Positions 44,306 through 53,574 of a DNA stretch of 64,000 bases are shown in pieces. A program made the translations under genes and the position numbers. The notes beneath the pieces were generated by a model. The model was not told where the DNA came from. It worked only from the letters and a program-made list of their open reading frames with translations, and made no database searches. The stretch's first letter is position 1; each line of letters opens with the position of its first letter. Origin of the DNA: Rosettibacter primus (GTDB lineage: Bacteria > Bacteroidota > Ignavibacteria > Ignavibacteriales > Melioribacteraceae); NCBI RefSeq assembly GCF_036860675.1, contig NZ_JAYKGK010000012.1:27513-91512 (forward strand), in the 5' to 3' direction.

Positions 44306-45214
44306 CTATTCTTCGGGTGGAACATAACCAAAAGATTTCAATAAATTTGGTTTTGAACGCCATTTTTCTCTTACTTTAACATACAATTCAAGATAAACTT
44401 CTCGTTGTAAAAATCTTTCAATTGATTCTCGAGAGTGTCTGCCCAATTTTTTTATGAGTTCCCCGTTCTTTCCAATTATAATTGGTTTTTGTGATTCCTT
44501 TTCAACAATTATAATTGCACGAATGTAATCCTTGCCTTTTTCTCTTTCTTTAAATTCTTCAACTATCACTTCTGTGCTGTAAGGAACTTCTTCATGATAC
44601 ATTTCAAAAATTTTTTCTCGAATAATTTCTGAAACAAAAAATCTTTCATTTTCATCGCTCAACTGGTCATCAGGATAATACTTGGGATGCTCAGGTAAGT
44701 ACTCAAGAATTGTATCAATTACAGTTTGCAAATTATAACCTTCTGTAGCAGAAATTGGAATTACTTTCTCAAAAAATTTTTTCTCGCTTAAAGAATTAAT
44801 TAAATTTTCCACAACCTGTTGATTAACTAAGTCAACTTTATTTATTAAAAGAATTTTTTTGATTTTTTTATCCTTAAGAATTTCAAAAACTTTTTCATCA
44901 GATAAAGTTTTTTCACCTGTCGGGTCAGTCGATATATCAATCATAAACAAAATTAAATCTGCATCTTTAGCAGCAGCCACAACATATTCAAGCATTCTTT
45001 CCTGTAGGAGATACTCTGGATTTAATATTCCCGGTGTATCTTGAAATATAATTTGATAATCTTCTGTTGAGAGAATACCAATAATTTTCTTTCGTGTTGT
45101 TTGAGGTTTATTTGTTGTAATTGATAATTTCTCTCCAATTAATGCATTCATTAAGGTTGATTTGCCAACATTAGGTTTTCCGATAATCGAAACAAATCCC
45201 GCTTTTACTGGCAT
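44306..45214 (-). CDS. era: GTPase Era
   Basis: Era is a 30S-assembly GTPase that binds the 3' end of 16S rRNA. It has 302 aa. G1 is GKPNVGKST, the switch KPQTTRKKI, G3 DTPG, G4 NKVD, and the C-terminal KH domain includes IIGKNGELIKKLGRHSRESIERFL. This KH domain separates it from HydF, the other GTPase one might expect near hydE/hydG. It heads the run down to ltaE. Confidence 0.97.
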   Translation of the reverse strand: MPVKAGFVSIIGKPNVGKSTLMNALIGEKLSITTNKPQTTRKKIIGILSTEDYQIIFQDTPGILNPEYLLQERMLEYVVAAAKDADLILFMIDISTDPTGEKTLSDEKVFEILKDKKIKKILLINKVDLVNQQVVENLINSLSEKKFFEKVIPISATEGYNLQTVIDTILEYLPEHPKYYPDDQLSDENERFFVSEIIREKIFEMYHEEVPYSTEVIVEEFKEREKGKDYIRAIIIVEKESQKPIIIGKNGELIKKLGRHSRESIERFLQREVYLELYVKVREKWRSKPNLLKSFGYVPPEE

Positions 45215-45301
45215 AAAATTTCTCCTTATTTACATCTTAAATATATTGAAAAAACAGAACCGTAACATTATTCGAATTCTTCAAACAGATTAATTTACTT
45301 A

Positions 45302-46234
45302 TCAATACAACTTTGCTCTTTTTGAAAAATAATTTAATAATGCTCTGTCAAAAGGTGTAGTAGTTTCTATGAGGTTATATTGAATTCCATAATTCAAGCA
45401 CTCAGTCTTCAACCTATTCAAGAAATCTTTCATAGCATCTTGATATGCTTTTTGAATTAAGTAGGGCTGAGTTGTAATTTCATCTTTTGTTTCAAGGTCA
45501 ATAAAAATTGAATCTCTGTCGAATCCAAAATTCATTTCAATAGGATCTAAAATTTGAAAAACAATTATTTCATTTTTTTTGTAGTGAATGTGTTTTAGAG
45601 TTGTCATTATAGAATCCACAATATCATTTTCTGATTTTGAAGGGAAATCAAAAAAATCAGAAATAATAATTGTTAAACCTCGTTTATTAATCTTATTTAT
45701 AATCGAATCGATGCAGTTTGAAGTGTTTGTATTTCCTGATGGAATAGTATTAGCTAATTCTGTAAATAATGTCTTTAAATAAACAATATTAGATTTTGGT
45801 GGCAGATAAGAATGAAGATGGTCTGAATAAATTGCAAGACCTACAGCATCTTGCTGATTAATCATTATATAACTTAGTGCAGCTGCAAGTGTAATTGCAT
45901 AATCGAATTTTGTAATTCGAGATGAATATTTAAAATTCATTGAACTGCTTACGTCAAGAAAAATATGACAGATTAAATTAGTTTCTTCTTCATATTGTTT
46001 AATAAAAAATTTTTCGCTCTTAGCATAAACTTTCCAATCAAGATTTTTAAGTGAATCACCCTGCATATATGGTCTATGTTCGCTGAACTCAACACTAAAT
46101 CCATGATATGGACTTCTATGAAGTCCAATCATGAATCCTTCTACAATCATTCTTGCTCTTAATTCAAGATTTTCAATCTTAGCAATAACATCAGGATTAA
46201 GAAATGATTTTACTTCTTTAGTTTTTATTGACAT
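45302..46234 (-). CDS. DUF58 domain protein (VWA-like)
   Basis: The 310-aa protein has the DUF58 signature HRPYMQGDSLKNLDWKVYAKSEKFFIKQYEEETNL followed by a VWA-like fold (LDVSSSMNF, the MIDAS-like DxSxS; and IIISDFFDF). Such proteins usually partner a MoxR AAA ATPase in complex maturation; none lies in this window. It begins inside the end of the TPR lipoprotein gene (17-bp overlap). Confidence 0.88.
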   Translation of the reverse strand: MSIKTKEVKSFLNPDVIAKIENLELRARMIVEGFMIGLHRSPYHGFSVEFSEHRPYMQGDSLKNLDWKVYAKSEKFFIKQYEEETNLICHIFLDVSSSMNFKYSSRITKFDYAITLAAALSYIMINQQDAVGLAIYSDHLHSYLPPKSNIVYLKTLFTELANTIPSGNTNTSNCIDSIINKINKRGLTIIISDFFDFPSKSENDIVDSIMTTLKHIHYKKNEIIVFQILDPIEMNFGFDRDSIFIDLETKDEITTQPYLIQKAYQDAMKDFLNRLKTECLNYGIQYNLIETTTPFDRALLNYFSKRAKLY

Positions 46235-46739
46235 TTGATTTCATTTTCTTTGTTAATATTTCATCTGGCGAGACACCAAGATTTTCGAGTTCGAGTTTAA
46301 CAGATTGTGCTAATTCACTTCCAGGATAATTTTTCAAAAATAATTCATAGTTATATTTTGCTGAATCGAGTTGATTTAATTCATGTGCAAATATAAAGCC
46401 CGATACAAACAAAGCTCTTTCTGCTTCAGGTGAATTTTTATATTCATAAAAAATTTTTTTGTAGTAATTAACTGCTTTTTTTAGTGATTCTTCTTTACTG
46501 ATATTTGACAATAATTGTGCGTGATAAAGTTTTGCAATTTCATATAATGATTGTGGAGCATATTTACTTTCAGGATAATTTTTCAGTAGGTAATCGAAGT
46601 TATTTAGTGCTTCTGCATATTTTTTTTCTTTTATTTTTTGCAGGGCTTCATCAAAATATTCTTTATCACTTTTAGAACTACAATTAAAAATTATTAAAGA
46701 CAAAACAAAAATTAAGAAAGATTTACTATACAATCTCAT
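46218..46739 (-). CDS. TPR-repeat lipoprotein (BamD/YbgF-like)
   Basis: The 173-aa protein has a lipoprotein signal (MRLYSKSFLIFVLSLIIFNC, lipobox IFNC) and then TPR-like helices: YFDEALQKIKEKKYAEALNNFDYLLKNYPESKYAPQSLYEIA and YNYELFLKNYPGSELAQ. It resembles BamD or the YbgF C-terminal domain, but is too short for BamD. Likely a periplasmic scaffold on the outer membrane's inner leaflet. It overlaps the DUF58 gene. Confidence 0.82.
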   Translation of the reverse strand: MRLYSKSFLIFVLSLIIFNCSSKSDKEYFDEALQKIKEKKYAEALNNFDYLLKNYPESKYAPQSLYEIAKLYHAQLLSNISKEESLKKAVNYYKKIFYEYKNSPEAERALFVSGFIFAHELNQLDSAKYNYELFLKNYPGSELAQSVKLELENLGVSPDEILTKKMKSNVNKN

Positions 46740-46813
46740 AATTAATCCCGAATTATTTTTAATTCTTAATGGAAATATACAATCAAAATTAGTAGCTAAA
46801 AAATTATTATCAC

Positions 46814-47854
46814 TCAGTTGTTAAGTTGCATTTTTAGTGAGTCGCCGCGCGAGGTTGAAATTTTTCTACCAATTGATTCAATTTGCATTTGAAGACATGA
46901 ACGACATGATTTGGGGTCATCATTTATACATTTTCGATTTGCATAAATTTGATAATGTTCTCTGTAAGGAAAGGGTGTAAAGTCTGGCATAATAACATTA
47001 GCTCCAGCTTTCAATCCCTTGATTCTTCCATTTTCATCAAGAGTAGCAAGTGCAGTTGTAGCAGGAATGTGGACTGATTTTAATACAATCCTTGCTACAG
47101 CCATAGTTTTTAATGTTAATTCTACACTTGCAGGTTTTTTACTTCTATAAGGAGTATTTGGAGATGGAATAAAAGGACCAAATGCAGCCATGTCTAAATC
47201 GAGGTCTTTACACAATAAAATATCATCAGCAATATCTTCAATTGTTTGCATAGGCATACCAATCATATTTCCAGAACCAATCTGATAGCCAAGTTTTTTC
47301 AAATATTTTAAATGAGCAATTCTTTCATTTAATTGTTGATGCAGATGATAGATTGAATACAACTTTGGATTAGCTGTTTCATGTTTTAACAGGTATCTAT
47401 CGGCTCCAGCAATTTTCCATGTCTGATATTCACTAAAACTTCGTTCCCCAAGACTTAAAGTTATTGCTACATCAGCTATTTGTTTTATGGAGTAAATTAT
47501 GTAAGCAATTAAATCTGAATCATAATAATTATCTTCTCCAGATTGAAGAACAATAGTAAATATTCCTGAATTAATAATTTGTTTTGCTGTTTCAATAATT
47601 TCTTCCGGTGTCATTCGATAACGCTGAAGATGAGTATTATCAGCTCGTAAGCCACAGTAGAGGCAATTTTGTTCACAGTAGTTAGAAAAGTCTATTATTC
47701 CTCTAAGATGAACTTCATCACCACAATATTCAGCTCTTACTTCATCAGCTCGTTCATAAAGTTTTTGAATATCCTCCTTGTCTGAAAGATTAAGAAGAAA
47801 AATAATTTCCTCTCTGGTCAATTCCTTTTTATGTAAAATTTCTTCTAAGTTCAT
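46814..47854 (-). CDS. hydE: [FeFe]-hydrogenase maturase HydE (radical SAM)
   Basis: The 346-aa radical-SAM enzyme helps build the dithiolate-bridged cluster of [FeFe] hydrogenases. The SAM cluster cysteines are C60, C64 and C67 (YCEQNCLYCGLRADN), and GEDNYYDSDLI and GERSFSEYQTWKIAGADRYLLKHETA mark the HydE/BioB-like barrel. It ends with C-terminal CINDDPKSCRSC, an accessory Cys pair. It follows hydG by 28 bp. Neither hydF nor the hydrogenase itself is in the window. Confidence 0.95.
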   Translation of the reverse strand: MNLEEILHKKELTREEIIFLLNLSDKEDIQKLYERADEVRAEYCGDEVHLRGIIDFSNYCEQNCLYCGLRADNTHLQRYRMTPEEIIETAKQIINSGIFTIVLQSGEDNYYDSDLIAYIIYSIKQIADVAITLSLGERSFSEYQTWKIAGADRYLLKHETANPKLYSIYHLHQQLNERIAHLKYLKKLGYQIGSGNMIGMPMQTIEDIADDILLCKDLDLDMAAFGPFIPSPNTPYRSKKPASVELTLKTMAVARIVLKSVHIPATTALATLDENGRIKGLKAGANVIMPDFTPFPYREHYQIYANRKCINDDPKSCRSCLQMQIESIGRKISTSRGDSLKMQLNN

Positions 47855-47882
47855 TCAATACTATACTTTTTTAAGAAATTTA

Positions 47883-49274
47883 TTAAAAGAATACATCGCG
47901 TTCGCCGTTATTAACTCTTTCAATCATTTTAATTGCTTTTGTTTTTGTAGGTCCATTTAATTTTTCAATTTCTTTATGAATAAAGCTTTCTGCAACTTTT
48001 TTGGTTTCTTCGGAAGCATAATCAATCACATACTCTTTAAATGTCGATAAAGCATTTGGCGAGCACATAAAATGAATTGTCCCTGATTTTGCAAATTCCA
48101 TAAATCTATCGCCTGTTCTTTGGGAACGATAGCATGCAGTGCAAAAGCTTGGTAAAAAACCAAGTTCACAGCAATCTTTAACTACTTCATCCAATGAGCG
48201 ATGGTCACCAAGTTGAAATTGCTGCATTTCGTATTCATTCAAACTTTCTTGAGATTCACGATAAGCCCCTGGAGAAGTTCTGCTTCCTGCACTAATTTGT
48301 GATACGCCAACATGAAATAATTCGCGTCTCAGTTCAGGTCTTTCTCTTGTAGATAAAATAATTCCAGTATATGGCACTGCAAGTCGTAATACTGCAACGA
48401 GTTTTTTAAATGATAAATCATCAACTGCATACGGCGGCTTATGAGAAATTGGTGCATTGAGTGCAGGCTCAAGTCTCGGAACTGAAATTGTGTGAGGTCC
48501 AATACCATATTTTTCATCTAGATTAAAAGCATGACTTAACATTGCAAGAGTTTCAAATTTATAATCAGTTAAACCAAATAAAGCTCCAATACCTACATCA
48601 TCAATTCCAGCCTGCAAAGCACGGTCCATTGCATAAAGTCTCCATGCAAAATCTTTCTTTGGTCCATCAGGATGCATCTTCACATAAGTTTCGTAGTGAT
48701 ATGTCTCCTGGAAACATTGATATGTTCCTATTCCAAAACTTTTTAAAACTTTAAAACCATCTATTGATAATGGAGCAGTATTAACATTAATTCTTCTTAT
48801 ATTTCCTCCATTAATTCGAACATCATACATTGTTTGAATTGCTTTTCCGATGTAATCAAGAGAAGAATTTTTAATACTTTCTCCTGCAACAAGCAAAATT
48901 CTCTTATGACCCTGTTTTACTAAAATTTCTGTCTCTTCTCTAATTTCTTCAATTGTTAATGTTTTTCTTTTTAAATCTTTGTTATCTCTTCTAAATGCAC
49001 AATACAGACAATTATTAACACAAACATTTGTAACATAAAGCGGGGCAAAAAGTACAAGACGATTTCCATAAATCTTTTCTTTTATTTCTTTGGCTGCATG
49101 AAATAATTCTTCGAGAACTTCATTATCTGTAATATTCAACAAAGTTGCACTTTCTCTCAGATTTAAGCCTTTTGCTTCTTTTGCTTTTTGTATAACATCT
49201 CTCTGAAGTGCAGTATCATTGAGCTTTTCATCATTCAATAAAGAAAAAATATATTCTTCATTTATGAATTCCAT
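47883..49274 (-). CDS. hydG: [FeFe]-hydrogenase maturase HydG (radical SAM tyrosine lyase)
   Basis: HydG cleaves tyrosine to make the CO and CN ligands of the H-cluster. It has 463 aa. The radical-SAM cluster is C85, C89 and C92 (CVNNCLYCAFRRDN). The second, dangler-iron cluster uses the C-terminal CTACYR ... FMCSPNA pattern (C-x2-C-x22-C), which separates HydG from ThiH. It is preceded by GTGGGG-type Shine-Dalgarno sequence. With hydE it implies an [FeFe] hydrogenase elsewhere in the genome. Confidence 0.96.
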   Translation of the reverse strand: MEFINEEYIFSLLNDEKLNDTALQRDVIQKAKEAKGLNLRESATLLNITDNEVLEELFHAAKEIKEKIYGNRLVLFAPLYVTNVCVNNCLYCAFRRDNKDLKRKTLTIEEIREETEILVKQGHKRILLVAGESIKNSSLDYIGKAIQTMYDVRINGGNIRRINVNTAPLSIDGFKVLKSFGIGTYQCFQETYHYETYVKMHPDGPKKDFAWRLYAMDRALQAGIDDVGIGALFGLTDYKFETLAMLSHAFNLDEKYGIGPHTISVPRLEPALNAPISHKPPYAVDDLSFKKLVAVLRLAVPYTGIILSTRERPELRRELFHVGVSQISAGSRTSPGAYRESQESLNEYEMQQFQLGDHRSLDEVVKDCCELGFLPSFCTACYRSQRTGDRFMEFAKSGTIHFMCSPNALSTFKEYVIDYASEETKKVAESFIHKEIEKLNGPTKTKAIKMIERVNNGERDVFF

Positions 49275-49438
49275 AGCCCCACCATATAATTATTTTATCT
49301 TTTGCAAACAACAAATATACCAGCCCGATTAATCGTAAAAAAAACCATAAAATGAACCATTTTGAAATGTTTTTCTTAAAAAAGAGAATTGTTTGAGGTA
49401 GTATTCTTTATATGAGTAATATTTGAAAATTTGGGATA

Positions 49439-50383
49439 TTATTTTACCGCACTTTCCGGAATTTCAATTGAACTATTTCCTGAATTTATAACACATTTAA
49501 TTCCAAATGGAAATGTAATACTATCTTTTATATGTCCATGCCTTACATTATAAATTACTGGTGCTTTCAATTTCTTAAAATATTCAAATATTACTTCGTT
49601 AAGTGTAAAAGATTTTTTGTCGGGATTGGTTTCAAAGCAGTTAATAAAATCACCAAGAATTACACCATTTATCATATTAAATACTTTTGCAAGCCTCAAT
49701 TGATTTAACATTCTATCAATTCTGTACGGAGCCTCGTTTATATCTTCTAATAGTAAAATTGCTCCTTTTAGTTGTTGCTGTGGGAAAAATTCTGTTCCCA
49801 TTAATGAAGTAAAAAGACTTAGATTTCCACCTAAAATTCTGCCTTGAGCTCTACCTTTTGTAAGTACGAAAAATTTTTCATTTCGAGGATTTTGAAGTTT
49901 CCCTATTTTTTTATTTGAAGTTAATATTCTCCAGAATAAATCTTCAATAAATGGACTTATTTCATCCTGAAAATCAACTGCAACCATTGGACCTGAGAAA
50001 GTAACAAGTCCACATTTAGTTAAAAATGCTATTTGGAGTGCGTTTATGTCGCTATGTCCAACAAAAATTTTGGGATTATTTCTAATAAGTTTATAATCAA
50101 TTTTGTCTAAAAGTCTTGTTGAACCATAACCACCACGGAGAGTAAAAATTGCTTTGATATTTTTATTTTTGAACATGTCATGAAGATCAGAAAGGCGTTG
50201 AGAATCAGAGCCAGCAAGATAACCTTCCTGCTGCCCTACATTTTTTCCAACTTCAACTCGATAACCAAGACTTTCAAGGTAGGCAACCCCTTTATTGATT
50301 TTTGATAAATCATCAGGAGAAGCTGGCGAGATAATGCCAATTACATCACCTGTTTTGAGTCTTTCTGGTTTGATTATTCCCAT
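49439..50383 (-). CDS. LD-carboxypeptidase (S66 family)
   Basis: The 314-aa serine peptidase removes D-Ala from murein tetrapeptides during cell-wall recycling or cleaves related L,D bonds. Motifs: GDVIGIISPASPDD at the N-terminus, FTLRGGYGSTRLLDKID, FVGHSDINAL with the nucleophile Ser, and late LLEDINEAPYRIDRML and YNVRHGHIKDSITFPFG giving the Glu and His of the Ser-Glu-His triad. No signal peptide, so it should be cytoplasmic. Confidence 0.93.
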   Translation of the reverse strand: MGIIKPERLKTGDVIGIISPASPDDLSKINKGVAYLESLGYRVEVGKNVGQQEGYLAGSDSQRLSDLHDMFKNKNIKAIFTLRGGYGSTRLLDKIDYKLIRNNPKIFVGHSDINALQIAFLTKCGLVTFSGPMVAVDFQDEISPFIEDLFWRILTSNKKIGKLQNPRNEKFFVLTKGRAQGRILGGNLSLFTSLMGTEFFPQQQLKGAILLLEDINEAPYRIDRMLNQLRLAKVFNMINGVILGDFINCFETNPDKKSFTLNEVIFEYFKKLKAPVIYNVRHGHIKDSITFPFGIKCVINSGNSSIEIPESAVK

Positions 50384-50581
50384 TAATAAATAATCACTGA
50401 ACTGGTGTTAAATATAAAAAAACTAAAATCTAAAGCAAAGAATTTTTTTATTGAAAATTTAATAATTGTCAGAGAAATGAGATTTAAGGTATGTAAATTT
50501 TAATGACTTTATATTAATGGAAAAAAAAATTATTATTTTTTTTCAAATAATGAGATTAATATTTCTTTACTTAACTAAAAT

Positions 50582-51304
50582 TTATAATTCCTGGTCTTCA
50601 CTGCTTTCTTTTTTTTCTAATTTCTGGAGCTTCTTTTTATGGGAGATAATTTTAGCTTCTATATAAAAGACTAAGTCTTCGGCAATGTTTGTAGCGTGGT
50701 CTGCTAATCTTTCAATATGTCTGGTTAAAACTATTAAATGAGCAGCAGGTTCAATCAAATTATTATTCGATTGCATTTTAGATACTAAAATTTGAAAAGC
50801 CTGTTTGTTAAGATTATCTACAACTTCATCATTTTTAATTACAGAATCTGCAAGCTGAGTATCACCATAAATAAAAGAATCGATAGCATTCTTAATCATT
50901 TGTCGTGCTTGTTTACCCATTTCATTAATTTGTGCTTCTGATATTAATGAACTAAAATCATTTACTTGAGACATTGATTTCCATATTTTTTTAACACGTT
51001 GTGCAATATTGACAGCAATATCCCCGCATCTTTCAAGCTGATTATTAATCATTAAAGCAGATATAAGAAATCTAAGATCGGCTGCAACTGGTTGAAAAAG
51101 AGCAAGTATGTTTTCACATTGAGCTTGAATAAGATTGTCATAGGCATCTACTTCAAGGTCACGGGCTTTAACGCCTTTGCATAATTCAATGTTGCCTGTT
51201 TCTAGAGAATTAATTGCTCTTTCTACTTGTTCGTCAACAAGGGAAGCCATTTTTATTAAATTTGTTTTTAAACTCTCAACTTCAGCCATAAAATGTTCTT
51301 GCAT
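50582..51304 (-). CDS. phoU: Phosphate transport regulator PhoU
   Basis: PhoU links Pst transport to the PhoR kinase and damps the Pho response at high phosphate. It has 240 aa, two three-helix bundles each with the metal-binding E/D-x3-D motif (RDLEVDAYDNLIQ; NDEVVDNLNKQ) and the ERCGDIAVNIAQR and ERLADHATNIAEDL signatures. The start is ATG 51304 behind AGAGGT. It follows the pst cluster but is cut off from it by a 672-bp repeat-filled gap. Confidence 0.95.
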   Translation of the reverse strand: MQEHFMAEVESLKTNLIKMASLVDEQVERAINSLETGNIELCKGVKARDLEVDAYDNLIQAQCENILALFQPVAADLRFLISALMINNQLERCGDIAVNIAQRVKKIWKSMSQVNDFSSLISEAQINEMGKQARQMIKNAIDSFIYGDTQLADSVIKNDEVVDNLNKQAFQILVSKMQSNNNLIEPAAHLIVLTRHIERLADHATNIAEDLVFYIEAKIISHKKKLQKLEKKESSEDQEL

Positions 51305-51563
51305 AATTTTTACCTCTTAGTTTTATACCAAATTTAACATAAAAATTTCAAAGCTTCTATTTAACTGTTAATGTTTATTTCTTTTATAAATTAGTAATTA
51401 TTATTTATTAATTCACCTGAGATGAATGTAGAATTTGAAAACTAATTCTAAATTCTAACAAATTTTTTTGATTTAATTTAATTAAAATAATGAACTCTCT
51501 TTAAATTCACCTCTTAACGAGGTTGCGTGAAAATGTTAACACATTTATTAACTCTCCTTAAAT

Positions 51564-51584
51564 CCCTCTCTTAAGAAGAGAGGG
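51564..51584. terminator. Hairpin, second copy of the CCCTCTCTT family
   Basis: A perfect 9-bp stem (CCCTCTCTT/AAGAGAGGG) around AAG, nearly the same as the terminator at 22642-22672, but without a T-tract. It may help end the pst transcript or be only a repeat. Confidence 0.45.
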
Positions 51585-51674
51585 ACTATAAGTCTCAAAA
51601 TCTTTACGTTCTGAATATTTTCTTTAATTTTTTAATAACACAGAATAATTCATTAAAATGATTTATACTTTCCT

Positions 51675-51775
51675 ATCATTCTGAGGAATCTCGCCGAAAG
51701 GTGGATGACGGAGAATCTTAAAAACTATATTATATTTAATAGATTCTTTCTCGCCTTCGGCGAGTCAGAATGACA
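51675..51775. repeat. Foldback repeat, family B copy 3 (longest)
   Basis: Opens TCATTCTGAGGAATCTCGCCGAA and closes CGGCGAGTCAGAATGAC, with inverted GAGAATCTT/AGATTCTT inside. The whole 100 bp can fold into one long imperfect hairpin. Confidence 0.75.
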
Positions 51776-51789
51776 ATTCTACTTTCCCT

Positions 51790-51860
51790 GTCATTCTAAG
51801 GAGACTACCACTATTCCTTCATTGTCGTTTTGAGTCCGCCATTTGACGGACGAAGAATAT
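51790..51860. repeat. Foldback repeat, family B copy 4 (degenerate)
   Basis: Opens GTCATTCTAAGGAGACT and carries TTGAGTCCGCCATTTGACGGACGAAGAAT, with an inner CCGCC/GACGG-type dyad. It lies 15 bp after copy 3 and is more diverged. Confidence 0.55.
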
Positions 51861-51976
51861 GAAAACAAATATTAATTTTCAAAGAACTTTCCGCTTCAAA
51901 AATAAATTCTTCACTACAATTAACATTTTCAGACGGCTCCTATTAAAAAATATTTCTCTTAATTAAAATTCATAAA

Positions 51977-52738
51977 TTAACCAAATCTGCCGCGTATATA
52001 ATCTTCTGTTTGTTTCATATCTGGTGCAGTAAATATTTTTATTGTTTCAGCATATTCAATTAAGTTTCCCATATAAAAAAAAGCAGTATAATCACTAACT
52101 CGAGATGCCTGCTGCATGTTATGAGTAACAATAACAATTGTATAATTTTTTTTCAATTCAAAAATTAGGTCTTCGATTTTCGTTGTAGAAATTGGGTCAA
52201 GAGCACTTGCGGGTTCGTCCATCAAAATTATTTCAGGTTCAACAGCAATGGCTCGGGCTATGCAAAGTCTTTGTTGCTGTCCACCGCTTAAAGACATTCC
52301 GCTTTTTTTCAGATTGTTTTTAACTTCATCCCAGAGTGCAGCTTTTCTCAAACTTTTTTCCACAATTTCATCAAGTTCTTTTTTATTTCTAATTCCATTT
52401 ATTCTTGGACCATAGGCAACATTATCATAGATAGACATTGGGAAAGGATTGGATTTTTGAAAAATCATTCCTACTTTTTTTCTTAATTCAACAACATCGA
52501 TTCTATCTTTATAAATATTTTTCCCATCAATTATTACATCACCTTTAATTTTTACATTATCTATCAAATCGTTCATTCTGTTCAAGCATCTCAAAAAAGT
52601 AGATTTACCGCAACCGGAAGGCCCAATCAATGCAGTAACTTTTTTTTCTTTGATTTTCATTGAGATATCATTCAAAGCTTTTACTTTTCCGTAAAATAGA
52701 TTTAAGCTGTTTATTTCTATTTTATATTTCTCACTCAT
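51977..52738 (-). CDS. pstB: Phosphate ABC transporter ATP-binding protein PstB, second copy
   Basis: The 253-aa ATPase has Walker A GPSGCGKST, Q-loop FQKSNPFPMS, signature LSGGQQQR and Walker B ILMDEPASALDP, all intact. The PstB-type FQK-x-NPFPMS loop is typical. It lies 20 bp after the other pstB, which is 15 aa longer and has TPTSALDP-like variation, so the two are diverged paralogues rather than a fresh copy. Confidence 0.95.
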   Translation of the reverse strand: MSEKYKIEINSLNLFYGKVKALNDISMKIKEKKVTALIGPSGCGKSTFLRCLNRMNDLIDNVKIKGDVIIDGKNIYKDRIDVVELRKKVGMIFQKSNPFPMSIYDNVAYGPRINGIRNKKELDEIVEKSLRKAALWDEVKNNLKKSGMSLSGGQQQRLCIARAIAVEPEIILMDEPASALDPISTTKIEDLIFELKKNYTIVIVTHNMQQASRVSDYTAFFYMGNLIEYAETIKIFTAPDMKQTEDYIRGRFG

Positions 52739-52758
52739 ATATCACTATAATGTTTATA

Positions 52759-53565
52759 TTAACCAAAGCGACCTGATATATATTCTTCTGTTTGTTTATT
52801 AGCCGGATTTGTAAATATTTTTCTTGTTGTATCAAATTCAATTAATTTCCCCATATAAAAGAAAGCGGTGTAATCACTAACACGTGCTGCTTGCTGCATA
52901 TTATGAGTAACAATTACAATCGTATAATCTTTCTTCAGTTCATAAATTAAATCTTCTATTTTAGTTGTTGCAATTGGGTCAAGAGCACTTGTAGGCTCAT
53001 CCATTAAAATTACATCAGGATTTAATGCAATTGTTCTTGCGATGCATAATCTTTGTTGTTGACCTCCAGATAAGCTTGCCCCTGAACGATTAAGATTATC
53101 TTTGACTTCTTCCCACAATCCTACTTTCTTCAAACAGCTCTCTGCGATTTCATTCAATAATTTTTTATCTGTAATACCATTATATCTTAAGCCCGCAACT
53201 ACATTGTTCATTATTGACATTGTTGGAAAAGGATTTGGTTTTTGGAAGACCATTCCAATGCTTCTTCTCAAATAAACTGGATTAATATTTTGAATATCCA
53301 TTCCGTTATAAAAAATATTCCCTGTATAAGTACCTCCAATTACTTCGTGCATTCTATTTAAGCATCTCAAAAAAGTTGATTTACCACAACCCGAAGGTCC
53401 AATAATTGCAGTTACATTATTCTTTGGAATTGAAACAGAAATTTCATTTAATGCTTTTACTTCTCCAAAGTAAGCAGAAAGTTTTTCGGCTCTAATTATT
53501 TCGACAAATCTTTTTTCTAAACTTTTGTCTAGAGTTAATGCTTTTGAAATTACATCATGTATCAT
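52759..53565 (-). CDS. pstB: Phosphate ABC transporter ATP-binding protein PstB, first copy
   Basis: The 268-aa paralogue has a 15-residue N-terminal extension, Walker A GPSGCGKST, Q-loop FQKPNPFPTMS, LSGGQQQR and ILMDEPTSALDP. Either subunit could drive PstA/PstC, as homodimers or as a mixed pair. It begins 9 bp after pstA and probably shares its transcript. Confidence 0.95.
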   Translation of the reverse strand: MIHDVISKALTLDKSLEKRFVEIIRAEKLSAYFGEVKALNEISVSIPKNNVTAIIGPSGCGKSTFLRCLNRMHEVIGGTYTGNIFYNGMDIQNINPVYLRRSIGMVFQKPNPFPTMSIMNNVVAGLRYNGITDKKLLNEIAESCLKKVGLWEEVKDNLNRSGASLSGGQQQRLCIARTIALNPDVILMDEPTSALDPIATTKIEDLIYELKKDYTIVIVTHNMQQAARVSDYTAFFYMGKLIEFDTTRKIFTNPANKQTEEYISGRFG

Positions 53566-53574
53566 TTAAGTATT

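Larger units (their letters stand above)
51305..51976. other. Repeat-filled gap between phoU and pstB
   Basis: This 672-bp gap has no gene or tRNA. It contains a 9-bp CCCTCTCTT/AAGAGAGGG hairpin (51564-51584), two family B foldback repeats (51675-51775 and 51790-51860) and many TTAA-rich stretches. The phoU promoter must lie close to 51305-51400. Confidence 0.7.

Noticed and set aside
44306..45214. GTPase near hydE/hydG taken as HydF
   Set aside because: It carries a C-terminal KH domain and Era-specific motifs, with no HydF cluster-binding cysteines.
51361..51371. Pho-box before phoU
   Set aside because: Only one TGTTAA word is present, without an 11-bp partner in phase.
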